From contig NZ_BSTX01000004.1 of assembly GCF_030269765.1 (NCBI RefSeq), positions 690,990 through 754,989 of the forward strand: a stretch of DNA of 64,000 bases, in the 5' to 3' direction. Position 1 is the first letter of the stretch. Every line of letters starts with the position of its first letter. The position numbers and the translations under genes are program-made. Shown one piece after another: positions 8,248 through 15,837 of the stretch. The notes beneath the pieces were generated by a model. That model was given only the letters and a program-made list of their open reading frames with translations, searched no databases and had not been told where the DNA came from. The DNA is from Actinorhabdospora filicis (GTDB taxonomy: Bacteria; Actinomycetota; Actinomycetes; Mycobacteriales; Micromonosporaceae).

Positions 8248-9768
8248 TCACCACCCCCGGCGGTCCAGCCACCCCTCGTCGCGCAGGTGGTCCAGGACCT
8301 GCTTGACCGCCTCGTCCACGCCGATCTCGCTGGTGTCGACCGACAGGTCGGCGTCGGTGGGCGTCTCGTACGGGTCGCTGATGCCGGTGAAGGACCCGAT
8401 GATCCCCGCGCGGGCCTTGGCGTAGAGGCCCTTGCGGTCGCGGCGTTCGCACACCTCCAGTGGCGTGGCCACGTGGATCAGCACGAACCCGCCGCCCGCC
8501 TCCTCGGCGGCCGCGCGGGCCTCGGCCCGGGTGGCGGCGTAGGGGGCGATCGGGCAGCAGATCGCGATGCCGTGATGGCGGGCGATCTCGGCGGCCACGT
8601 AACCGATGCGGCGGATGTTCAGGTCGCGGTCCTCGCGCGAGAACGTCAGCCCGGCCGACAGCAGCCGCCGGACCACGTCACCGTCCAGCAGCGACACCGT
8701 CCGCTCACCGGTCTCGGCGAGCGCGTCGTAGAGCCCCCGCGCGATGGTGGACTTGCCCGAGCCGGAGAAGCCGGTGAAGAACACGACCAGGCCGCGCTCC
8801 CTGCGCGGCGGGCGCGAACGGCTCAGCTCGGCGGCCACCGCCGGTGGCGTGTGCCAGTCGGGCAGGCCGGAGCCGCGGTCGAGCAGGTCGGCGATCTCGG
8901 CGGGGGTCTTCTGCCCGCGCCGGAACCGCGGCGGAACGTCGTCGAGGGGCCGCCACTGGCCGTCGCGGATGTCGTAGCCCAGCTCGCGCGGCACGATGAC
9001 GCGCACGCCCGCGCTGGACACCGTCCCCCCCAGGGACAGCAGGTGCGTGACGCCGTAGGCGGCGGCGATCTTGGCGCGCAGCAGCCCGTCGCGGATCTCG
9101 TCGCCGCGCGGCGCCAGCGGCACCGCCACGACCGTGCACCTCGGGAGCCGGTCGCGCGCGGCCAGCACCGCCCGCACCAGCGCCTCGGCGGGCAGCCCCC
9201 CGGGGCCGGCCGAGGCGATGGGCAGCAGCAACAGGACGTGGGCGTTCAGCGCGCGGGCGGTGTGCGCGATCTGCGCCAGCTGCGGGCGGTGCAGCGGCCG
9301 CTCGGCGATGACGCCGAGGACCCGCCCGTCGGGCAGCGAGGCGCGCACCACCGCCGGGGCGGTGCGCATCTTGCGGAAGGGACCGTGCGCGGGTTCGGCG
9401 ATGCGCCGGACGGGTCCGGCCAGCCGCGCCGAGCCGGGCCCGGCGGGGGTGATCTCCAGGACCTCCACCGCGGCCACGGGCGCGCCCTCGGGATCGGTGA
9501 GGACCAGGACGCGGTCGCGCGGCGCGCGCGGATCCAGCCGCGCGGCCAGCTCGGCGGGCACGTCGAGGGTGATCGGGACCGGCCACGGCCGCCCGTCCGC
9601 CAGTTCACCGCGCGCGACCACCGAGGCCACGTCGGCGGCCGTCAGGAACCCGGTCAGCGGCTCGTACGCGCCCGTCAGCAGCAGCTCCAGATCGGCCAGC
9701 TCATGTGGCCGCGGCGTGCAGGTCGGCGCGTTGGCGAGTACCTCATCGGGAAGCACCCATTCGCTCAA
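8248..9768 (-). CDS. cysC: APS kinase fused to degenerate ATP-sulfurylase domain
   Basis: A 506-residue protein with the PAPS-synthetase layout. The C-terminal third is an intact adenylylsulfate kinase: P-loop GFSGSGKST (about 334-342), LLDGDVVRR and DLNIRRIGYVA. It makes PAPS from APS and ATP. The N-terminal ATP-sulfurylase-like part looks inactive: the usual QxRNPxHxxH motif reads AERPLHRPQ, and the later GRDPxG loop is not recognisable. The start TTG 9768 is uncertain. Two PAPS-dependent sulfotransferases at 20.2 and 25.6 kb are natural users of the product. Confidence 0.88.
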   Translation of the reverse strand: MSEWVLPDEVLANAPTCTPRPHELADLELLLTGAYEPLTGFLTAADVASVVARGELADGRPWPVPITLDVPAELAARLDPRAPRDRVLVLTDPEGAPVAAVEVLEITPAGPGSARLAGPVRRIAEPAHGPFRKMRTAPAVVRASLPDGRVLGVIAERPLHRPQLAQIAHTARALNAHVLLLLPIASAGPGGLPAEALVRAVLAARDRLPRCTVVAVPLAPRGDEIRDGLLRAKIAAAYGVTHLLSLGGTVSSAGVRVIVPRELGYDIRDGQWRPLDDVPPRFRRGQKTPAEIADLLDRGSGLPDWHTPPAVAAELSRSRPPRRERGLVVFFTGFSGSGKSTIARGLYDALAETGERTVSLLDGDVVRRLLSAGLTFSREDRDLNIRRIGYVAAEIARHHGIAICCPIAPYAATRAEARAAAEEAGGGFVLIHVATPLEVCERRDRKGLYAKARAGIIGSFTGISDPYETPTDADLSVDTSEIGVDEAVKQVLDHLRDEGWLDRRGW

Positions 9769-9784
9769 GGCGGCATCACCCCCG

Positions 9785-9807
9785 ACAGGAGTGTCCCAGG
9801 CTCCTGT
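9785..9807 (-). terminator. Short hairpin upstream of cysC
   Basis: ACAGGAG (9785-9791) pairs with CTCCTGT (9801-9807) across a 9-nt loop. It lies between a small membrane gene and cysC on the same strand and may end the upstream transcript or be an operator. Confidence 0.35.
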
Positions 9808-9839
9808 GACATCCGTCGAGGGGGATCATGCTCACGGTG

Positions 9840-10022
9840 CTATTTCCGTCCCTCTTTGTAGAAGTAGACGAACGCCAGGACCAGCAGGAGCGCGATCAGC
9901 GCCCGCCCCCGCCACCGTTTCAGCTTCGAGCGCGCCTTGGGCGACACGAACCACGCGATCGCCGCGATCACCAGGAACATCCCGGCGAACGCGATCAGGG
10001 CCGTGGGCAGCCGTTCGTCCAT
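9840..10022 (-). CDS. Small two-helix membrane protein
   Basis: A 60-residue protein (MDERLPTALIAFAG...) with hydrophobic segments at about 8-27 and 42-57 joined by a basic linker (KARSKLKRWRGR). The start at 10022 has GGAGAAG four bases upstream; a longer reading to 10103 would cross the promoter of the divergent gene. Function unknown. Confidence 0.65.
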   Translation of the reverse strand: MDERLPTALIAFAGMFLVIAAIAWFVSPKARSKLKRWRGRALIALLLVLAFVYFYKEGRK

Positions 10023-10126
10023 GCGCTTCTCCGCCTTCCCAAACGTGTCACTCGATTCTGCCGTGCCCCCCGGTGTTCGCCCGGGCCGGATAGCGTTGCT
10101 CACACCGAGAACGGGGGTGACGGGCC

Positions 10127-11122
10127 ATGACGGCTTGGCAGGACAGTGGATACCCGCTCAAAGCGCATGACGGTTCCCCCCACCCGGTGCGCGTCGGCGT
10201 GGGTCCCGACGCCGTCCTCCTCCCGTCCGGCGCGGCCGGACTCTGGATCGACACCGGCTCCGGCGCCGTCCCGCCCGTCGTCGGCGTCGACGACGCCCCC
10301 GCCGTCTGCGGCTGGGGACGCGCGCTCATCGCCGTCCCACCCGGCCGCCACCTGATCGCCGTCCAGCTGCAGGGCACCTCGGAGTGCGAACGCCTCGCCG
10401 ACCTCGCCGAGGGCGAGGTCACCGCCTGGGAGTACCGCGAGTCCCGCTTCGGCGGCCGGGGCGTCCTCGGGCCGCCCGGCGTCCGCCCCGGTGGCCTGTC
10501 CGGATCCCGCCTGCTCGCCGCGATCCTGCTGGTCCAGGCCGTGGCGATCGGCGCGGCGGCCGTCCTGGGCCGCTACGGCGGCTGGCTGTCGGCGATCTTC
10601 GGCTGGATCCTGTGCACGGTCCTGGCGGCCTGGCTGGTGTCGCTGCCGGTCCGCGCCCGCGGACGCGCCACCACCCGCCGCCAGTCCGGCCCGCCCGCCG
10701 AGCGCGCCCCCGGCGTCCACCTCCTCGCGCCCCTGCGCGGGCCCGAGCTGCCCGCGCTCGCCGCGGGTGAGGGACGGCTGCTGCTGGCGGTGTCCACCGA
10801 GAGCGGTCCGGACGCCCCCGCCGACGGCTGGCGGGAGGCGCCCGAGGTGACCGTCGACGGTGAGCGCGTGCCCCTCGCCAACGGCCGCTGGTGCCTGAGC
10901 CTGCCCGCCGGGACGCACTGGCTGGAGGCCTTCGCCGACGGGCGCCGGCTGGACCTGGGCGTCCGCGTCATCGAGGGACGCACCACCGGCTATGAGCTGA
11001 CTCAGCGTTCCGGGGAGGACGGGACGGTCCTCGCGGCCCATCTGGAGCGCCGGTTCAGCCCACCGGGTTCGACCCCGGCGGGCGTCGACGGCATCGCGTC
11101 CACATCCGACGAGGGTTATTAA
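10127..11122 (+). CDS. Membrane protein with two beta-rich flanks, unknown function
   Basis: A 331-residue protein. Residues 1-115 and about 205-310 look like related beta domains: each has a phrase on payment-like 'PPGRHLIAVQ' or 'PAGTHWLEAF' form, typical of carboxypeptidase-like or PEGA-type sandwiches. Two membrane segments (about 132-150 and 155-175) lie between them. I do not recognise a named family. A TAGCGT at 10091-10096 could be the promoter, and GGGGGTGA precedes the ATG. Its stop overlaps the convergent acetyltransferase stop by 4 bp. Confidence 0.7.
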   Translation: MTAWQDSGYPLKAHDGSPHPVRVGVGPDAVLLPSGAAGLWIDTGSGAVPPVVGVDDAPAVCGWGRALIAVPPGRHLIAVQLQGTSECERLADLAEGEVTAWEYRESRFGGRGVLGPPGVRPGGLSGSRLLAAILLVQAVAIGAAAVLGRYGGWLSAIFGWILCTVLAAWLVSLPVRARGRATTRRQSGPPAERAPGVHLLAPLRGPELPALAAGEGRLLLAVSTESGPDAPADGWREAPEVTVDGERVPLANGRWCLSLPAGTHWLEAFADGRRLDLGVRVIEGRTTGYELTQRSGEDGTVLAAHLERRFSPPGSTPAGVDGIASTSDEGY

Positions 11123-12969
11123 CGGAGGTCGATGCGGCCGCCGGTGATGGCGAAGCCCGCCTTCAGGAACGCCGCCTTCATCGGCAGGTTCGGCAGGTCG
11201 GTGTGCCCGCCGACCGACTCGGCGCCGTTCTCGGCGTGGATGTGCAGCATCTCGGCGAGCAGGTCGTGCACGTACCCGTTGCCGCGATGGCCCGCGACGA
11301 CCGTGATGTAGCAGATGATGGCGCTGTCGTAGTTGCGCGCGGGGAAGATCGCCCCCACGACCTCACCGTCGGCGTTCTCGGCCAGCCGCCACCAGTCGCG
11401 CCCGGCGGGGTAGTCGGCGAATCCGGCGACCTCCTGCTCGGCGGTGGCCTGCGCGCCGAGCTTCTCGCAGTCCTCGCGCGTGTAGGCGTCCAGCGTGCCC
11501 GGGAAGCCCTCGCGCACGGCGTCGACGAACTCCTCGTCGGTGCCCTCACGGAACCTCAGCCGCGCCGAACGCTCCGGCAGCCCCCGCTCGGCCGTCCAGC
11601 GGAATCCGTGCCGCTCGACGAAGACCGACAGGCCCGCCCGCTCGGCGGCCGCGACCCGCGCCTCGACCTCGCCGCGCAGCGGCGTGTCCCGCCACCCCGC
11701 CGGGGTCCGCAGCGCGTACTCCGGACGCGGATCGGCGTCCTGCGTGGCATATGCCGCGCGCATCAACCCGGCGCCGACCTCGACGTCGTCCCCGGGCTCG
11801 AACCAGTCGACGACCTTCGGCGCGGTATCGGCCGGGAAACCCCAGAACGCCATCCGCCCCCGCACCACACCGCCCTCGATCGCCACCCACATCCAGTGCG
11901 GCTTGTAGTGCCCCTCGGCCAGGTTGCGGCGCCAGTCAACCTTGTCCTCGTAACCCACACCCTCCACAGGCGCGTGCGGATAAGCGCCGAACAGCTCGGT
12001 GTCGCCCTCGCCGAGAGACCGGAAAACCAGCCCCGGCCAGTAGTCCAGCTGCACCGTGACCGTCCGGAACCCCGCCCGGTCGAAGGCCGCCTTCATCGGC
12101 GCGTTCGCCAGGTCGGTACTGGCCGTGACGACCGTCCGCCCGTTCCCGGCATGAACGTGCAGGCCCTCGGCCAGCAGATCGTTCACGTACCCCCGCCCAC
12201 GATGATCGGCGGCGACCGTGATGTACCCGATGCTGGCACTGTTGGAGATCACCGTCGGGAAGATCGCACCGACCACCGCACCACCGGCGTCCCGCGCCAG
12301 CCGCCAGTCGTCCCGCCCCGGCAGCGTGATCACACTGTCGAGCAACTGCTCGGCGGCGAAATCCTCACCCCGCGCCAGATCGGTGACCGTGTGCCCATCG
12401 AGAGTCCCCGGCAACCCCGCCCGAATCGCCGCGAGAAACTCGGCATCCGTCCCCGGCACGAACGTCAACCGAACCGACCGCGCCGGCAGCCCGTCCGAGG
12501 GCTCCCACCGGAACCCGAAGCGCTGCTGCGCCACGACCAGCCCGGCATTCTCGATCGCCGCACACCGATCGGCGATCTCACCGGCGATATCATCCCGCGA
12601 ACGCCAATCCGGCGGCATCAGAAGATTGAACTCGGGCTCCCCCATCCCACCCCGCCCCACAGCGGCATAAGCATGAGCGGCGAGCAACGTCCCCACCGCC
12701 ACCCGATCGGCGGAATCACCCAGCTCGAACCAGTCGAGAGCCAACGGCGCAACCGAATCCGGACGCCCGAAAAAAGCCGCCCGAGCGATCACGACATCAT
12801 CGCGAACAGCGACGAACGTCCACTCCGGACGCACCTTGCCCTGCGCGAGCAGAGCGGAATAGTCCTGCGAAGCCTCACGCCCGACAGAGGGGTGAGAGGA
12901 ATGCGGATAAGCGTGAAAAAGGTGAAGCGTATCCGGCGTGAGCGCACGGATGGAAAGCGAAGAAGTCAT
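11119..12969 (-). CDS. Tandem-duplicated GNAT N-acetyltransferase
   Basis: A 616-residue protein made of two similar halves of about 305 residues. Each half ends with a GNAT acetyl-CoA motif (DHRGRGYVNDLLAEG in the first, GHRGNGYVHDLLAEM in the second) followed by the MKAAF..AGF signature; each begins with a second GNAT-like segment. The substrate is unknown. The start ATG 12969 has AAGGAA five bases upstream. That site is buried in a predicted hairpin behind a short leader ORF, so expression is probably induced by translation events, as for several resistance genes. Confidence 0.85.
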   Translation of the reverse strand: MTSSLSIRALTPDTLHLFHAYPHSSHPSVGREASQDYSALLAQGKVRPEWTFVAVRDDVVIARAAFFGRPDSVAPLALDWFELGDSADRVAVGTLLAAHAYAAVGRGGMGEPEFNLLMPPDWRSRDDIAGEIADRCAAIENAGLVVAQQRFGFRWEPSDGLPARSVRLTFVPGTDAEFLAAIRAGLPGTLDGHTVTDLARGEDFAAEQLLDSVITLPGRDDWRLARDAGGAVVGAIFPTVISNSASIGYITVAADHRGRGYVNDLLAEGLHVHAGNGRTVVTASTDLANAPMKAAFDRAGFRTVTVQLDYWPGLVFRSLGEGDTELFGAYPHAPVEGVGYEDKVDWRRNLAEGHYKPHWMWVAIEGGVVRGRMAFWGFPADTAPKVVDWFEPGDDVEVGAGLMRAAYATQDADPRPEYALRTPAGWRDTPLRGEVEARVAAAERAGLSVFVERHGFRWTAERGLPERSARLRFREGTDEEFVDAVREGFPGTLDAYTREDCEKLGAQATAEQEVAGFADYPAGRDWWRLAENADGEVVGAIFPARNYDSAIICYITVVAGHRGNGYVHDLLAEMLHIHAENGAESVGGHTDLPNLPMKAAFLKAGFAITGGRIDLR

Positions 12970-12971
12970 GC

Positions 12972-13010
12972 GGTTCCTTACGGAGAGAGCGTATGCGCTC
13001 CCGAAGAACC
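12972..13010 (-). promoter_or_regulatory. Attenuator-like hairpin covering the GNAT ribosome binding site
   Basis: In the minus-strand transcript, GGTTC (13010-13006) pairs with GAACC (12976-12972), and inside it GGGAGCG (13002-12996) pairs with CGCTCTC (12991-12985) around a CATA loop. The GAACC strand belongs to the AAGGAACC ribosome binding region of the acetyltransferase gene. The stem starts three bases after the leader stop codon, so ribosome position on the leader could open or close it. Confidence 0.6.
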
Positions 13011-13013
13011 GGG

Positions 13014-13064
13014 TCAGCCCGCGTGAGACGGAAGCTGGGAGCGCGTAACAGTGAGAGTCGACAT
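13014..13064 (-). CDS. Leader peptide of the GNAT gene
   Basis: A 16-codon ORF, MSTLTVTRSQLPSHAG, preceded by the best ribosome binding site in the neighbourhood (AAGGAGG at 13079-13073, 8 bases before ATG). It ends 44 bases before the acetyltransferase start and is out of frame with it. The layout of promoter, strong-RBS leader, hairpin over the next RBS and acetyltransferase matches leader-peptide attenuation. The inducer is unknown. Too short for ordinary gene finders. Confidence 0.6.
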   Translation of the reverse strand: MSTLTVTRSQLPSHAG

Positions 13065-13111
13065 CGCACTCGCCTCCTTCCGGGAACAGGGCTGATCCTG
13101 CGACGGCCGAA

Positions 13112-13140
13112 ACCGTAACACGGAAGAGCGGAGCTAGCAA
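13112..13140 (-). promoter_or_regulatory. Promoter of the leader-GNAT transcript
   Basis: On the minus strand TTGCTA (13140-13135) and TACGGT (13117-13112) are separated by exactly 17 bp. Transcription would start near 13105, about 40 bases before the leader peptide start. Confidence 0.6.
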
Positions 13141-13275
13141 GATCGACTAGGGGAAGGGGTATCGGCGCAGGTAAGCCCGCCGCGAGGACGAGACGCAGGG
13201 TGGAGCGGGTGCGCCGCGTAGCTGCGGGCGATGGCGAGATGAGGCGAGGCGGGGCGGGGGAACTGGGCCGGGGCA

Positions 13276-13401
13276 GTGACTGGCTGGCAACGGGGTCAAA
13301 ACCCGGGTGGGGAACCGGCTTGTTGTTTTAGACCCGGGCAAGGTGACTGGCTCGCTACGGGGTCAGAACCCGGGTGGGGACGATAGCTTGTTGTTTTAGA
13401 G
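13276..13401. repeat. Two-copy tandem repeat, period about 67 bp
   Basis: GTGACTGGCT at 13276 recurs at 13343, the phrase ACCCGGGTGGGG occurs in both copies, and CTTGTTGTTTTAGA recurs at 13319 and 13387. The T-rich element stands out in a region above 65% GC. Function unknown. Confidence 0.7.
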
Positions 13402-13527
13402 CCGCACTGAGACGGCCCGTAAGCCGCAGAACAAACCTCGCCCCGCGCCCGGCTTGTGCGGGGGCTGTCTCGGGATAGGAGAGGATCCTCCCTCGGTCGG
13501 CCGGATGGTTCTTCGAACGAGGGTTCT

Positions 13528-13675
13528 CGGGGTGTCAAGACAGCTCTACCGTCTTGACACCCCGGGGTTCATCGTTCACCGTCGCAAAGGCCGAACGCGG
13601 GTGGAGCCTCCCGAGAGAGGTCCGGCGTCCAGGGGCCGCACCCCTGGTCAGGTCCTAGGGGTGAAACCCCTGACC
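13528..13675. repeat. Cluster of strong and mutually overlapping hairpins
   Basis: A perfect 14-bp stem (13528-13541 with 13551-13564, containing GGTGTCAAGAC) is followed by CCAGGGG/CCCCTGG (13629-13647), AGGGGT/ACCCCT (13657-13671) and GGTCAG/CTGACC (13646-13651 with 13670-13675). The last three share bases, so they cannot all form together. No T-run follows any of them. The coding strand, if any, is unknown. Confidence 0.6.
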
Positions 13676-13974
13676 AGACGGCGACCGTGTCATAGCCGCA
13701 GCGCAGTGGATACATCGAACACGGACGATCCGCGGGGCGCCAAACAAGAAGCACGACAAGCTGCAACAGGCGTCGGAAACAAACAACCCCCGGGCCAGGG
13801 ATGCCCGCTGAGACCGGGTGAAACGGCCCCGGGTGATGGGTAGCGGCCGCACGGGAAGGCCCGACCCGCGCGGCCCGCAAGCCGAAAGACAGGGGCTGGG
13901 GTGACAGGGGCAGGGCTGACAGGCGCCGGGGTAACAGCCCCCGGCCGACAAGCCCCAGCCCGACCCCCCCACCC

Positions 13975-15621
13975 CTACCCCATCCGCACCTGAAAATGCC
14001 GAGACTCACTCAAATCCCGATAAGCCGACAGCGTCCCCGGATCCGTATCCACCCGCGAATCCTTCCCCCGGTCATTCGCCGTCTCAAAATAAACCAGCGC
14101 CTTCAACCGCGGAAAAAGCGAAATCTGCGCCTCCGCCTGCGATATCACCTCAGCCGGATGCCCCGGGTTCTTGTCCGACTGCCAAACCCCCCACTCCGCC
14201 AGCATCAGCGGCTTCCCGGGAAAGGTCTCAGTAGCCCACCGGTAGTACCCCGGCCAGTCCCGCCCGTCGGTCCGGTCCACCATCTCCGCGAAGTCCCCGT
14301 ACCCGTACCCCGGGTCGGAGTACGCGTAGGCGTCCCAGGCCACCCAGTCCACGACGTCGTCGCCCGGGTACAGGTTCTTGTGCCAGGGCTGCACGGCCCA
14401 GTCCAAATAGGCCATGTAGACCATCACGGTGACCATGTTCGTGACCCCGTCGGCCCGCAGCCGCTGGATCACGTACCGGTACATCGCCGCGTAATCCGAC
14501 GCGGTGCGCCCGGACCCCGCGCGGGGGTCCACGTCGTTCTCCGGCTCGTGGTGGACGGTGAAGAAGAACGGCTCGGTGTAGGTCTTCTTGATGTGCTCGG
14601 CGAGCCGGTCGAGGTAGTCGTCCATGTCCTTGTTCCCGGCCGCGATCTGCGCCCAGGTGGCGCCGCGCGGCTTCCAGTTGAGGAACAGGATGCGGGGCTT
14701 CTCAGGGTCGTTGGCGATCTTCAGCTCGTCCTCGGTGGGGAACAGCTCGAAGCCGCGGTGGTAGGCGTGGTAGATGTCCTGCCGCCGCCCGGTGCGGTCC
14801 TCGAAGCGGTTGAGGGCGGTGACCCGGGGTACGTCGGATCGCGCGCCGGGCGCGACCCCCCACAGTGCCCCGCAGGTGGGTACGAGCTTGACCCCGATGA
14901 CGCACCCGTTGTCCAGATCGGACCCGACGATGGCCTCGGTGGAGGACGAGGACGAGGACGACGAAGAGGGCGAGGAAAGAGAGTGCTGCCCCGGCGTCGG
15001 CACCACCGGCACCTTGTAGTCCAGCCGGGGCGGGGTGTCGCCTTCCCGGGCCTGGAGCCGCGCCAGGAGCTTCTCGTCGGGGGAGGTGATCGCGAAGGCG
15101 TACACGCCGACCTTGGTGACCACCTTGGACAGGTCGAAGGTCACCTGGCCGTCGGTCGCGGTGGCCGCGTCGACGGGGTCGCCGAAGGGCGGGATCTCGG
15201 CGGCGGTGAGGCCGGACTCGGTCCAGCGCGCGGCGACGCGGGTCAGCTCCAGCAGCTGCTTGGGCCGGGCGTCGACGACCGCCACGTGCAGGCGCGGTTC
15301 GCGCACGGGCGCGTCGGAGACCGTGAAGCGCAGGTAGGCGGTGGCCACGCCCACGTCGCGGGAGCCGCCGACCAGCAGCTCGGTCTCCGAGCCCGCGGGG
15401 GTCTCGGGCGCCGCCGTGCGCGTGTACGTGTCCGCCTCGGCGTTGATCGAGGTCGACATGAAGTCGGCCGCGCCCCCGCCCTCGGTGCGGTCGGCGCCCA
15501 CGGCGTAGCCGAGGCCGAAGCCCGCCGCCGCGATGGGGACCACCACGGCTATCGCCACGCCTCTGCGCCCGCTTCCCGCGCGCAGGCCCAGCGCGTTGCG
15601 CCAACTCCGCCACCCGCCCAT
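13975..15621 (-). CDS. Secreted GH26-like glycoside hydrolase
   Basis: A protein of about 548 residues. An N-terminal hydrophobic segment (signal or anchor) precedes a beta-sandwich resembling CBM96/DNRLRE-type modules, a Ser-rich linker at about residue 225-235, and a TIM-barrel-like catalytic domain. HHEPEND carries the likely acid/base Glu and LAEWGVWQ the likely nucleophile, as in GH26 beta-mannanases. I chose ATG 15621 (GGGAGG upstream); 15645 and 15705 are alternatives. Divergent from the exopolysaccharide operon, it could trim or release the polymer made there. Confidence 0.8.
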   Translation of the reverse strand: MGGWRSWRNALGLRAGSGRRGVAIAVVVPIAAAGFGLGYAVGADRTEGGGAADFMSTSINAEADTYTRTAAPETPAGSETELLVGGSRDVGVATAYLRFTVSDAPVREPRLHVAVVDARPKQLLELTRVAARWTESGLTAAEIPPFGDPVDAATATDGQVTFDLSKVVTKVGVYAFAITSPDEKLLARLQAREGDTPPRLDYKVPVVPTPGQHSLSSPSSSSSSSSSTEAIVGSDLDNGCVIGVKLVPTCGALWGVAPGARSDVPRVTALNRFEDRTGRRQDIYHAYHRGFELFPTEDELKIANDPEKPRILFLNWKPRGATWAQIAAGNKDMDDYLDRLAEHIKKTYTEPFFFTVHHEPENDVDPRAGSGRTASDYAAMYRYVIQRLRADGVTNMVTVMVYMAYLDWAVQPWHKNLYPGDDVVDWVAWDAYAYSDPGYGYGDFAEMVDRTDGRDWPGYYRWATETFPGKPLMLAEWGVWQSDKNPGHPAEVISQAEAQISLFPRLKALVYFETANDRGKDSRVDTDPGTLSAYRDLSESRHFQVRMG

Positions 15622-15837
15622 GCCGTCGTCCCTCCCACCCGGCATTGCACTCCCGCCCAGAACACGTCGGCATCCCAGCACACACCAGTGCCGAACCGGT
15701 TTCATCTACTTTCGACACCAATTGTGAATACCAACCGTAGCCGACCATTACCCTCTTCGTCACCATGCCCGTATCCGACACGGACGATCGTCGTTGTCCT
15801 TTGGGACGATTGGACGGCGGAGGGGGCGGACCGCTCG

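Larger units (their letters stand above)
13141..13974. other. Structured non-coding region
   Basis: These 834 bases between the GNAT promoter and the 3' end of the GH26-like gene hold no ORF that I trust. They contain a two-copy tandem repeat (13276-13401), a 14-bp hairpin (13528-13564) and overlapping hairpins (13629-13675), listed separately. Near 13905-13935 a GC-rich hairpin (GCCGGGG with a complementary strand) may terminate the minus-strand hydrolase gene. Confidence 0.5.

Noticed and set aside
13569..14009. 146-codon minus-strand frame in the structured gap
   Set aside because: Gly/Arg/Pro-rich product without domain character, overlapping the hairpins and the 3' end of the hydrolase gene.
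13996..15837. Very long open frame on the plus strand leading into the Wzz gene
   Set aside because: It is the mirror of the minus-strand GH26-like gene; only the part from ATG 15838 has a membrane-protein pattern and a ribosome binding site.
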